Below, in pieces: positions 34,430-45,600 of a stretch of 64,000 nucleotides of DNA. Made by a program: the position numbers and the translations under genes. Below the pieces are notes generated by a model that saw only the letters and a program-made list of their open reading frames with translations, had not been told where the DNA came from and did not search any database. The stretch is from the NCBI GenBank assembly GCA_017311185.1, contig JAESUZ010000347.1, positions 186,001-250,000 of the forward strand, read 5' to 3'. The stretch comes from Proteles cristata cristata (lineage: Eukaryota; Chordata; Mammalia; Carnivora; Hyaenidae). The first letter of the stretch is position 1, and the number at the start of each line of letters is the position of its first letter.

Positions 34430-35225
34430 GGCATCAGCCTCCTCACCCGTCTCCCTGCTGTCTGTTGTCCATTCAGCTCCCAGAGAATCCTTCTAAAACA
34501 TAATGGAGAGCATGCCTTCCTTACTCTCATCCCTCTTCAGGCTTCCTATCTTCTATTTAGAAGACAATTTAAAGGCCTTTCCACATCTCCCATGGTTCTT
34601 CCTGACCTAGCTCTCCCTACCCTCACTCGGTACCCCAGCCACATTGGCTGCTTTGTTGTTCCTGGAGCACCGAGTTCTCAGGTCGCTGGACCTTTGCACA
34701 TGCTTTCCCTTCATTCTATTTCACTCTTCACTCGGATACCTGTATTGCTCACTTTACCTGGGGCCTGATCACACCTCATCTCCTTAGAGAGGTCTTTGTT
34801 GACCATCTTATTTCAAATAGCCTCTGGGCATCTGGGTGGCTCAGTCCATCAAACGTTCAGATCTTGACTCAGGCTCAGGTCATGATCTCACAGTTTGTGA
34901 GCTCGAGTCTTGCATCAGGCTCTGCACTGACAGTGTGGAGCCTGCTTTGGATTCTCCCCCTCTCTTTCTCTCTCAAAATAAATAAATAAATAAATAAACT
35001 TAAAAAAACAAAATAGTCTCTATCACCTTCCATCCCCTCCCCTGGTTTGGTTGTCCATTGCTGGACATTGTATACCTAGATGTTGATGCCTTTACAACCT
35101 GCCTCCTGCTGGTAGACTCCACCAGCGCAGGGATCTAGATGCTCATTTTTGCTCTATTCCCAGCATTAGCTTAGCCATGACACACACAAAGAAGGCATTT
35201 GATAAATGATCTGTCGACAGAATGA
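34430..35225 (+). mobile_element. LINE-2 3'-end copy, split by a SINE
   Basis: CAGCCACATTGGCTGCTTTG, CTTTGCACATGCTTTCCCTT, CCTTAGAGAGGTCTTTGTTG, then after the SINE CTCCACCAGCGCAGGGATCT and AAGAAGGCATTTGATAAATG match L2 order. The left limit is uncertain. Confidence 0.7.
34826..35008 (+). mobile_element. Carnivore SINE, plus, inserted in the L2
   Basis: Flanked by AAATAGCCTCT and AAATAGTCTCT, a one-mismatch target duplication; the A-rich tail has five AAAT units. Confidence 0.88.
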
Positions 35226-35860
35226 ACAAGGCGAGTTCAAATAACTGTTGAGATTGAGATTATAGAACAGATTGTGTTGTAAACACTGATACTGGAATAG
35301 TAATAACAGAGCCGGGGAAAGTGAGAGGTGCAGATGGGGAGGAGAGGAGAGGGGCAGGCGGTCTCCTGAACCGTTCAGCACTGGGGACACATAAACACAA
35401 TCTGAAGCTGGTCCACGGGGTTCGAAAAAGACATGGATTTTGGCCTCTTAGAAGTTTTCATAACTTCGCCCACAGTCACGGGCAAGGTCCGCCATGGACC
35501 TCGGAGGGCCCAGTGCAAAACGACGAGGGGGCCTCGCTGAGAAACACGAAGGAAGAGTTACAAGCTGGTGGCAGCAAGAGCTGAACCCAGCACGGGCCCT
35601 TCCGCGCCGGTGGGTGGCCCGTGAGGCTGGCCCTGGCGGCGTATTTTAGAATCTTACGTCTCTGTGGCGAAGAAACGTTGACCTCAAATGCAGTTTAAAT
35701 TCAGTTGTTTCCCTTCCGTCGGATTCCCGGCCGTGCCTTCTTTCGTTGTCCACAGACGAAGGGGTGACGTCCCCTTGCTGAAATCATTTCTCTATTTGCA
35801 TGTGACCGGCAGGACGGCGGCAGGTTATCTTTCCCAACTATAACGCAGCACGGACTGTCT
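35226..35860. other. Unique sequence upstream of the NPLOC4 CpG island
   Basis: Nothing recognisable as a gene or repeat. Confidence 0.5.
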
Positions 35861-36620
35861 CGGGGTGCGGCTCGAACTTTCCCCGCACCGCCCGCACGTC
35901 CAGGAAGCAGCGCGTCCCCGGGGCGTCCTTCCCGGGTGCCGGGCGGGACCCCGGGCTGCGCGCGCCACGCCGGCGCGGGCTGGGGGCGCGCGCGTGCGCA
36001 TGCGCGGGCCGTTGGCGGGCCGGAACTCAGTTTCGGGGCTGCGCGGCCGGCGGAGCGCATTGGGCGAGGCGCCGGACGTCGCGGCGGTGGCGGCCGGCGG
36101 CGAAGCTGGAGCGACGGTGGCGGCGGCGGCGGGAGGCCGGGGCCGGGGCTGAGGCCGGGGCTGCGAGGCCCGCGGGGCGGCAGGCGGCGGCGGCGGCCCG
36201 GGGCTCGAGCCCGGAGGCGGGAGCGGCCGCCATGGCCGAGAGCATCGTGAGTGGGGCGGCAGCGGGAGTGGGGCGCCGGGATGAGGCAGCAGATTTACCG
36301 GCGCGGCCTGTGGGGCGGCGGAGCCCGCGTCCCGCCGCCGTCTCCCGGCTGGGGGCCCGCCGCCTCCCCGCCCGCCCCTCGGTCCGCTCCTCCCCGGCCC
36401 TTGGCGATGCGGGCCGCACGGGCTCCGCCGGCCGAGCCGGGCCGGGTGCGGGGCCGCGGGCCTTCCGTCACCAGGTCCCCGGCGCGGGCCGGGCTGCTGG
36501 GCAGGGCTGCGGGGCGGCGGGCCCTCGGAGCTGAGGGGCGCCCCTGCTTGCGCACCCGGGCCGCGGAGGTGCCGGGTCAGAATCCTCGCGAGGAGAGCTC
36601 CGTGTCCAGAGGGACCCTGG
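35860..36620. promoter_or_regulatory. NPLOC4: CpG-island promoter of NPLOC4
   Basis: The region is extremely GC- and CpG-rich with GGC/GCG tracts before the start codon. TGCGCATGCGCG at 35995-36006 is a near-perfect NRF1 palindrome, about 230 bp upstream of the ATG. No TATA box. The first coding exon contributes only 15 bases, as in human. Confidence 0.8.
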
Positions 36621-39600
36621 ACGTGGGGTGCCGGGCGGGGGGTGCACGGCGGCTCGCCGCCTTCTGTCGCTCGGTGGCAAGGACAGTTTGACAGCTACCT
36701 GTTTGAAAGGGGACGTTACAAAGGTTGACTTCACTTTTGACCAGGAATTAGGAATTGAAATGCCACCCCTCCCCCCGCCCCGGCCCCGTGTCCCTTAAAG
36801 TAAAAGAAGTCCGTGGAAATGAGAAAAAAACGAAAAACAAAACAGTCCTGCCTTTACTTGTGGCAAGTTTCCTTTCAGAAGCAAATGTGGCTGGAAAAAA
36901 AGCAACAGACCGGGTGGACAGCAGAAATTTGGTTAACATTAAGGAATATTCGGGATTTCGGGGGAGGGGGGAGCAAGACCGTATTGGGTGGCAGATAATG
37001 GCTCTACTTCAGTGGTGTGATGGCCGCTGCAATTTTGCTCCGGGTCCTCACTGGCGTGGATTCTCCTGTCTGTGTGTCTTGGGTCTACAGGAAAGAGCTC
37101 TGGAGTTCAGGGCTTTCCTCTCTCCCTACAGGGACCCTGGGTCTTTTCCATGTCTCTCAGCCTAGAGATGAGCAGAAGGAACAAATGGCCCAAGAGAAAC
37201 TTAAGAGAAATTGACTTTTTTTTTTAATTTTTAAATTTTTAAAATTTTATTTCTGAGAGAAAGACAGCGTAAGCAGGGGACAGTCAGAGAGAGAGACACA
37301 CACAATCTGAAGCAGCTGCAGGCTCCGAGCTGTCAACACAGAACCCGACGTGGGGCTCGAACCCACAAACCGTGAGATCATGACCTGAGCCGAAGTTGGA
37401 CGCTTAACCGACTGAGCCCCCCAGGCACCCCTCTTTTTTTTGTTTTTTTAATGTTTTTATTTTTGAGACCGTGCGAGCTGAGGAGGGGCCGAGAGAGAGG
37501 GAGACGGGAATCGAAGCGGGCTCCACTCTGACAGCACAGAGCCCCAGGTGGGGCTGGAACTCACAAGCGATGAGATCATGACCTGAGCCAAAGCCAGATG
37601 CTTAGCTGACAGAGCCACCAGGCGTCCCCGTTGACTTCTTTTAAAACTAGAGTTCCTTGGGGCGCCTGGGTGGCTTAGTCGGTTAAGCGTCCGACTTTCC
37701 CTTAGGTCATGATCTCGTGGTTCGCGGGTTCGAGCCCCACATCGGGCTCTGTGCTGACTGCCAGCTCAGAGCCTGGAGCCTGTTTCAGAGTCTGTGTCTC
37801 CCTCTCTCTCTGATCCTCCCCTGCTCACGCTGTCTCTCTCTCTTTCTCTCTCACTCTCTCTCTCTCTCTCTCTCTCCCCTAGAAGTAAATAAAAAAAATA
37901 AGAGTTCCTAATCATCAGTGACTTCTGAAAAAAGGATAAGAATTAGCATTCACACCTATTTTCACCCTCTCTTTAGTTTACTGTAATACTTTTAGTTCAA
38001 GTAGCCAGGGACAAACACGTTGTTTTAGAAAAGGCCATTTTTCTACTAGTGTTTATAAGGCTAGGTGAGAAACTGGGTGTAACTGATCCTTATCTTGATA
38101 AATCTTGGACTCTCCAGGAAGTGCTCCGGGCTCATTTTCTTCTAGATCCTGAAACCTAAGTTACCAGGAGGCTGTGTGTATTTTATTTTGTAGCCTGTGT
38201 CAGAGACCGAGCTAGAACTTCCTTCAGTACAAATTATGTTTGTCTGTTGGAGTCAAATACTGGGCTTAGTTGAGAAACCTGGACTCTGCCGTGCCCTGTT
38301 GCATATGATCAAATAGAATGATGTCTCAAGCTTCAGAACTTTCCAGAAACATGTAAGCCTGACCTTTAGCTCCTCAAGGGTCGAATGTCATGCTCTTGTT
38401 CCCAAGTGAACAGTCAAAGGGAGGGTCACAAAATCTCCCAAAGGGAAACGGTGCTCTTGTTAACAGGCCACAGTGTTGCAGACAGATTTCAGGAACAAAT
38501 GGAAGTATTGATTTGTCTAATGCCCATGCTGTGCATTATGGAAACATTTTTCTAGGTGTTCAATCCAGAGTAAAGTAAGTAGAAATAAAAGTCACAAGAG
38601 TTTGTATTTGCCCTCCCTACTGATGAGTGAGAAAGTTAAACAGATGTCGTTAAGCAAACAAAATATTTTATGCTCTTAACGATTGGGATTTCATAAGAAT
38701 TATTCAAAACAAAATCTTCGAAATTGAGAATAGTATGGAGGCAAAGCCTTTTCAGTCAAGTGAAAGTAGAAAGTGAGAAAGACAGTCCAGCTAGCTTAGG
38801 AGAATCTAGATTATTCTTATTTTGTTTGATAGAAGCAGGGACGAGATCAAAAACCATTGTGGCATTTTGTTGTGTATCAGTGAAAAAAAATTTTTTTAAT
38901 TAAAGTTTTTTTTTTGGGGGGGGAAGATTTTATTTTTTATTTTATTTATTTATTTTTTAATATTTTTATTTCTAGGAGAGAGAGAAAGAGAGATAGTGTG
39001 AGCAGGGGAGGGTCAGAGAGAGAGGGAGTCACAGACTGAAACAGGTTCCAGGCTCTGAGCTGGCAGTCAGCACAGAGCCCGACGTGGGGCTCGAACCCAC
39101 AGACTGCGAGATCATGACCTGAGTGAAAGTCGGACGCTTAACCAACTAAGCCACCCAGGCGCCCCGGAAAGATTTTATTTTTAAGTAATCTCTACGCCCA
39201 AAGTGGAGCTTGGACCCACAACCCCAAGATCAAGAGTCCCACGCTCCTCTAATGGAGCCAGCTGGGTGCCTCCAGTGAAAAATTTTTTTTTTTTTTTTTA
39301 AACAATGGCTTGTGACATTTCCACGTGTAAAGGGTTTTGTTGTTTGGTGTGTGTGTGTGTGTGTGTGTGGTTTTCTGTACAGTACACGGTGCAGTGGTTG
39401 CTGGGAGGGGAGTCTGCCCTTCTTTCCTGCTGTCCCTCAGGTGCTTAGAGCGCCGTCTTGTCGGTGGCGGCAGGGCATGTCCTTTCACGCTCCGGGACTG
39501 CGGCAGGACCAGGAACGTGTGCCGCGGCTGGGCCTGGCGGCTACCCTCCCGAAGGACTTCTATTGGCATAAAAATCCGGTTCTGGATGGGGCGCCTGGGT

Positions 39601-42600
39601 GGCTTAGTCGGTTAAGCATCCGACTTTCGCTTGGGTCATGATCTCGCGGTTCGTGGGTTCGAGGCCCGCGTCGGGCTCTGTGCTGACTGCCAGCTCAGAG
39701 CCTGGAGCCTGTTTCAGTCTGTGACTCCCTCTCTCTCTGACCCTCCCCTGCTCACGCTGTCTCTCTCTCTCTCCTAGAAATAAATAAAACATTAAAAAAA
39801 AAAAATCCGGTTCTGGAAAGTGATGCACTTTGTGTGGGTCCAGGCCTGCTGGCCGGTTCTGGCTGCACAAAGAGATTTTTTCCCCCCTGCTAAGTTTGCT
39901 ATGGTGTTAAACACTTTTATGTCTTTTTTTTTTGGTCTTTTTATTAAAGGCAACAAATTAGAAGATTTCCTGTGATTCTTTTAGATCACTCTACTTTTTG
40001 TGTACAGATTCTGAAACAAAGTGAGGTCTTTTTTAAAGAAGCCAGTTATTCACGGTTCATGGAGCAGTTTTTTCTTCCTGTTGGTTGTTGTTTTTGTAAA
40101 TCTGAAGAGAAAAACGTGAAGTGGTTCAGATATCTTCCTGGTAGATAGTGGTTAAGAATTGAAGTATTTTTCTGAGTGAAATCGTAACAGGCTGTCTTCC
40201 TTCGTGTTGACGAATCTTCTCTACCTCAAGTTCATCTTTTAGAAATATTGGGCTGGGTGTTGCAAGCGGAAGGGTGAGGTTTGGCTGTAAGTTTCGGTGA
40301 CCCAGATGGTGAGAGACTGCAGATGTCAGTCTCAGTAGTAGGTCAGGAGCTTACGAGTCTGTGCGGTAACCACCTTGTTTCATTTGTGACAGATAATCCG
40401 CGTCCAGTCCCCAGATGGTGTGAAGCGGATCACGGCCACCAAGAGAGAAACAGCTGCAGCGTTTCTGAAAAAGGTAGCCGTGGCCTGGGTGCTTGCTTCA
40501 TCCTCCCCAGCTGTAACCCCTTCCCCTCTGTACTCCTTTCTTCGTCCTTTCCTGATTCTGCTGGCTCCCTCGTTCAGTCTCTTGCATTGCTTTTCTGTCC
40601 TGACTGATGCAGCATCAGACTGTGTCACGGCTGGCCGTCTTACACTTGGAGGGCCGGGGGGCCGAAGGGAAGTGGAAAAATATTTCACGAGACTAGTATT
40701 TACGAGAATGAAAAATTGGAGAGTCAAAGACCTCAAGTGTCCATCAAAGGAGAATTGTTAAAAACATGTATGGAATGATCCACTTTGTTTAGAGAATTAG
40801 AGCCCCGGGCACAGATAATGTCGTGTGAGCGCAGAATGTAATGGGACGGAGCGCAGCCAGACTTGAGGATAACCCAGGGAGGAGAGCCCTACGGTGAGGG
40901 GAGCGGCTTTTGCTTTATCCTTCATACCAGAGATCGGCAGACTGTGGCTCGTGGGTTGACCTAATTTCTTTTCCCCTCGGCACACGGCACACTCGTTGCA
41001 TTTCCCTGACCTCCTATTTCTGTAAGTTTAGTTTTATCAGAACACAGCCACACTCACTGGTTTATGTACTGTCTGACTGCTTTTGAACTCTAATGATGAG
41101 CTGAGTAGTTGTGACAGAGACTATGACTTGCAAAAATATTTACTGCCTGGCCCTTTACGGGAAAAGTTGGCCCACTTTTATACATTCTGTATTTGAATCT
41201 GTGGCAAACAGATTTTACCTTTGTAATAGTAAATATTGTTTCTCATTTTCACAAATGTAGAAAGTTGTGGGGTTATAGAGTATTATAGTCAGGGGAAATC
41301 TTAGGTGTCATGTAGTCTAATCTTTTTTCACAAAGGTGGAAACTGAAAGCCTAGGAAGTAAACAGATTTGGGAGGGTCATTGGGCTATCATCTGTTAGTG
41401 GGGCCACAATACTTATTTGGGAATTTTTCTTTTTTCTTTATTTATTTTTTTAATTTCTACAAGAGAGAGAGAGAGACAGCATGAGCAGAGGAGGGTCAGA
41501 GAGAGAGGGAGTCACAGACTGAAATAGGCTCCAGGCTCTGAGCTGGCAGTCAGCATAGAGCCCGACGTGGGGCCCGAACTCACGAACCGCAAGATCATGA
41601 CCTCAGCGAAAGTTGGACGCTTAACCGACTGAGCCACCCAGGTGCCCCTGGGAATTTTTCTTTTAATGTTTATTTTTGAGAGAGACAGACAGAGCATGAA
41701 TGGGGGAGGGGCAGAGAGAGAGGGAAACAGAACCAGAAGCAGTTCCAGGCTCCGAGCCATCAGCACGGAGCCTGACACAGGGCCTGAACTCACAAACCCT
41801 TAGATAATGACCTGAGCCAAAGTCAGATGTTTAACTGACTGAGCCACTCAGGCGCCTGTGGTTTCTTCATTTTTTTTAAACGTTAAAATGCTAATTTGCT
41901 TTTTTGAGAGAGACAGAGCGTGAGTTGGGGAGGAGCAGAGAAAGGGAGACCTAGAAACCAAAGCCGATTCCGAGCTGTCGGCATAGACCCTGGCGCGGGG
42001 CTGGACTCGGGAACCATGAGATCATGACCTAAGCCGAAGTCAGATGCTTAACCTACTGAGCCCCGCGGGCACCCCTGGGAAATTTGGTTTCTAAAAGGTA
42101 GTTCCTATCACGTGCCATAGCACCGCTTACGGAGTCATATTTGTAAGAATAAAAGGAAAGAGATTTAGATGCAATAGACAGCAGAGAGGAGAATCTCTGA
42201 GTCTTAAGAGATTTCTAATTTCCTCCTCTTTGCTCTTTCAGTAGCAGCCGGCCATGGTCCGCTTGCTCCTAGGGGTGGTGCTAGGGTGTGGTGCTTGCTG
42301 GAATTCTGGAGAGAGCTTCGGAGACTGAGATTAAGCATTAAGTAGCTATGGCTTTAGGCAATTGCGTGATAAACACCAGCCATTAGAGTCCTGCATGCAT
42401 TTCTTTTTCTTTTGTGGTGGATAAATTTTTTAATGCTTATTCATTATTTTAAAAATTTTTTTAAACGCTTATTTGTTTTTTGAGAGACAGAGAGGCAGAG
42501 CAGGAACAGGGGAGGGGCAGAGAGAGAGGGAGACACAGAATCCCAAGCAGGCTCCAGGCTCTGAGCTGTCAGCCCAGAGCCCAACATGGGGCTGGAATCA

Positions 42601-45600
42601 CAGACTGTGAGATCATGACCTGAGCTGAAGTCGGACACTCAATCGACTGGGCCACCCAGGCGCCCCAATGTTTATTTTTGAGAGAGAGAGAAAGAGTGTG
42701 AGTGGAGAAGGGGCAGAGAGAGAGGGAAACACAGAATCTGAAGCAGGATCCAGGCTCTGAGCTGTCAGCACAAAGCCTGTTGTGGGGCTTGAACTCAAAC
42801 TGAGATCATGACCTGAGCCGAAGTCAGATGCTTAAGTGACTGAGCCACACAGGTGCCCCGTGGTAGAGAAATTTCTTAAATTTATAGTAACCACATAGGA
42901 GTATGATTTTGATTAAAAAATTTTTTTTAATGTTTTTATTTCTGAGAGAGAAAAATAGCATGAACAGGGGAGAGTCACAGAGAGAGATACAGAATTGGAA
43001 GCAGGCTCCAGGCTCTGAGCTGTCAGCACAGAGCCCGATGCAGGGCTCGAACCCACGAATCGTGAGGGATGCTTATACAGCTGAGCCACCGGGGGGCCCG
43101 GATCGTACTTGTTTTCAATAATTAGTAATTTGGCTGTGTGTAGGTGGGTTTGAAGTGGCTTCCCTGTTCCCTCACAGACTTGTGTGTCGGTCACTGTGAC
43201 CATTGCTGGTCCATCTTGCTGTCCCCACATCGGGCAGCCTTGATCCTACTCTAATATGTGGCGTTATGCCCTCTAAGGAATTGACGTCTGCAGTTGTGAA
43301 GAGGTGGGTGACGCGTAGCGGTTCTTACAGAATCTCCGGGCTCGTGGTTCTTTAGAGGCGGTCTGGTGCTGCTTGTTCTGTGGATCATCACACCCGAAAG
43401 GCCTCTTGGGCGGGTTTCCTGGCTGTCGCGCCCCACGGTGAAACTCTTCCTCGCCTCTCGTGCACCTCAGCTCACGCTGCCGGGGCTGGTGATGGCTCTG
43501 GCCTGTCCTGACTGACAGTCTGTGACCCGGTCCTTTCTCCTTCGTTTTTAACCATGGAGTAAAGTACGTACTGAGAAGTGCTTGAAAATTGCGGACAGCC
43601 AAGTGACTGATGGTGAGGCAGACACTTAGGTCAAGGAGGGGCACTGCCAGCGCTCCAGAATCCGTCGGGCGGCCCCCCCCCACGGCCTCGGCTGTCTCTG
43701 CACTTGACAGGATGGCACCCCCGCTTTGCTGTGTTGTGTCTCCTCCGCGTGCGTTCCTACACCTGACAGTTTAGTTTTGCCTGTTTCTGTGTATAACATA
43801 AATGGAATCATACTGTGTATTCTTGTTACCTTCAGTTATAAGTGTATTAATTTCATTATATACTATGTGTTTGGTTTTATTACCGTAATTAAACCACAAA
43901 GTTTATTTCAGATCTGAATATAGAGTTTTTAAGATTTTGATGATGCTCTTGTGAGACTATGCTCAGACTTTTGTTTTTAATGGTCAGTGCCTTGTGTTAG
44001 ATTCCTGTATCTTCAGATAAAGAACTCAAAAGTTCACAGAAGCAGTTCATTGGAGTAGCGTAAAAAAAAGTACTACGTATATTTCTGTCGCTCTCAAAAG
44101 TGGGATTCGATGTATGTGAGGTCCTGTTGCTGGCTAGCACATTTGAAAGTGCGGCTGTATCTCAGTCCTAAAAGGAAGCATGATGCTCTGGTCATGCGGT
44201 CCTAGGGGACCCACCTTCACCCGAAGGGCTGGCTCTACAACAACCCCTGCCCCACTTTAGAAACTCCTTTTCCTCCTGGGAGTATTTGGTGGCTTTCCCG
44301 AGGCTCACACTTGTGGTGAAAGCTTGCTCATTTTGGGGAATAGCTTGCAGGGCATTGCGTACGAACAACACGATGTGTTTGCAGAAAAGCGAAATGTCTT
44401 TAGCTTTTAGTCTTTTGCAGTTGAGAATACAAATTTCTTGGTCTTAATTTGCTCGTGCTTTCCTTTATTAATGCCAGTTTTATTTTTTATTTTTTTAATA
44501 TTTTTTAGAGAAAGAGCAGGGAAGGGAAGGGGCAGAGAGATGGGAACAAAGTATCGGAAGCATGCTTTGTGCTGACAGAACACAACCGAGATCACGACCT
44601 GAGCCTTAGATACTTAACTGACTCAGCCACCCAGGCGCCCCTAGATGGCTCAGTTGGTTAAGTGTCCGACTTCGGCTCAGGTCATGATTTCACAGTTCGT
44701 GGGTTCGGGTCCCGCGTTGGGCTCTGTGCTGACAGCTCAGAGCCTGGAGCTTGTTTCAGATGCTGTATCTCCATGTCTCTCTGACCTCGCCTGCTCACAC
44801 TGTCTCTCTCTCTCTGTCAGAAATAAATAAAGCATTAAAAAAATTACAAAACAAAACAACAAAACCTGCTGAGCCATCCAGGCACCCCTTATTAATGCCA
44901 GTTGTAGCTTGGAAAAAACCATATGTATTGTATCAAATACTTACTTTAAGTTTGTCTGATATAAAATCTTGTTTGAAGGTCATTTCTTTTTTTTTTTTTT
45001 TAATGTTTCATTTAATTCTGAGAGAGAGAGAGGCAGCGTGAGCAGGGGAGGGTCAGAGAAAGAAGACGACACAGAATCCGAAGCAGGCTCCAGGCTCCTT
45101 AAGCTGGCAGTCAGCACAGAGCCTGACGTGGGGCTCGAACCCACGAACCATGAGATCATTACCTGAGCCAAAGTTGGACGCCTAACCGACTGAGCCACCC
45201 AGGCGCCCCATGTCTGAAGACCATTTCTTAGGCTTTGAGAATTTCAGAATGACAATGTGGAGTTACTTGCAGTCCGTTTCTTTAAAATGAGTAGAGAGGG
45301 GCCTGGGTGGCTCAGTCGGTTAAGGGTCTGACTTTAGCTCAGGTCATGATCTCATGGTTTGGGAGTTCGAGCCCCACATCGGGCTCTGTGCACTGACATG
45401 GTGACGGCTCGTTGGGATTCTATTCTCTCTCTCGCTAAATTAAAAAAATTTAAAACCGATTGTGAAACATTTAATGTGATGGCTTCCTGTTGTGTCGTTG
45501 AGAGCTCCTGTCGTACTTTTTGCCTTACGTGTTCTGCCAGTGTTTCTTCTGCTGTGACCTGTATCTGGTGTCCTGTTCTTCAGCCTGGAGAATACCTCCT

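Larger units (their letters stand above)
30530..36231. other. Spacer between the TSPAN10 and NPLOC4 start codons
   Basis: From left to right: TSPAN10 5' flank, unique sequence to about 32090, L1 3' end, three minus SINEs, MaLR-like LTR, a plus SINE, L2 interrupted by a plus SINE, unique sequence, and the NPLOC4 CpG island. No extra protein-coding exon was recognised. Confidence 0.6.

Noticed and set aside
35865..36691. Plus- and minus-strand open frames in the NPLOC4 CpG island
   Set aside because: Ala/Arg/Gly-rich frames arise from CpG-rich composition; only the 15-base MAESI exon is supported by splicing.
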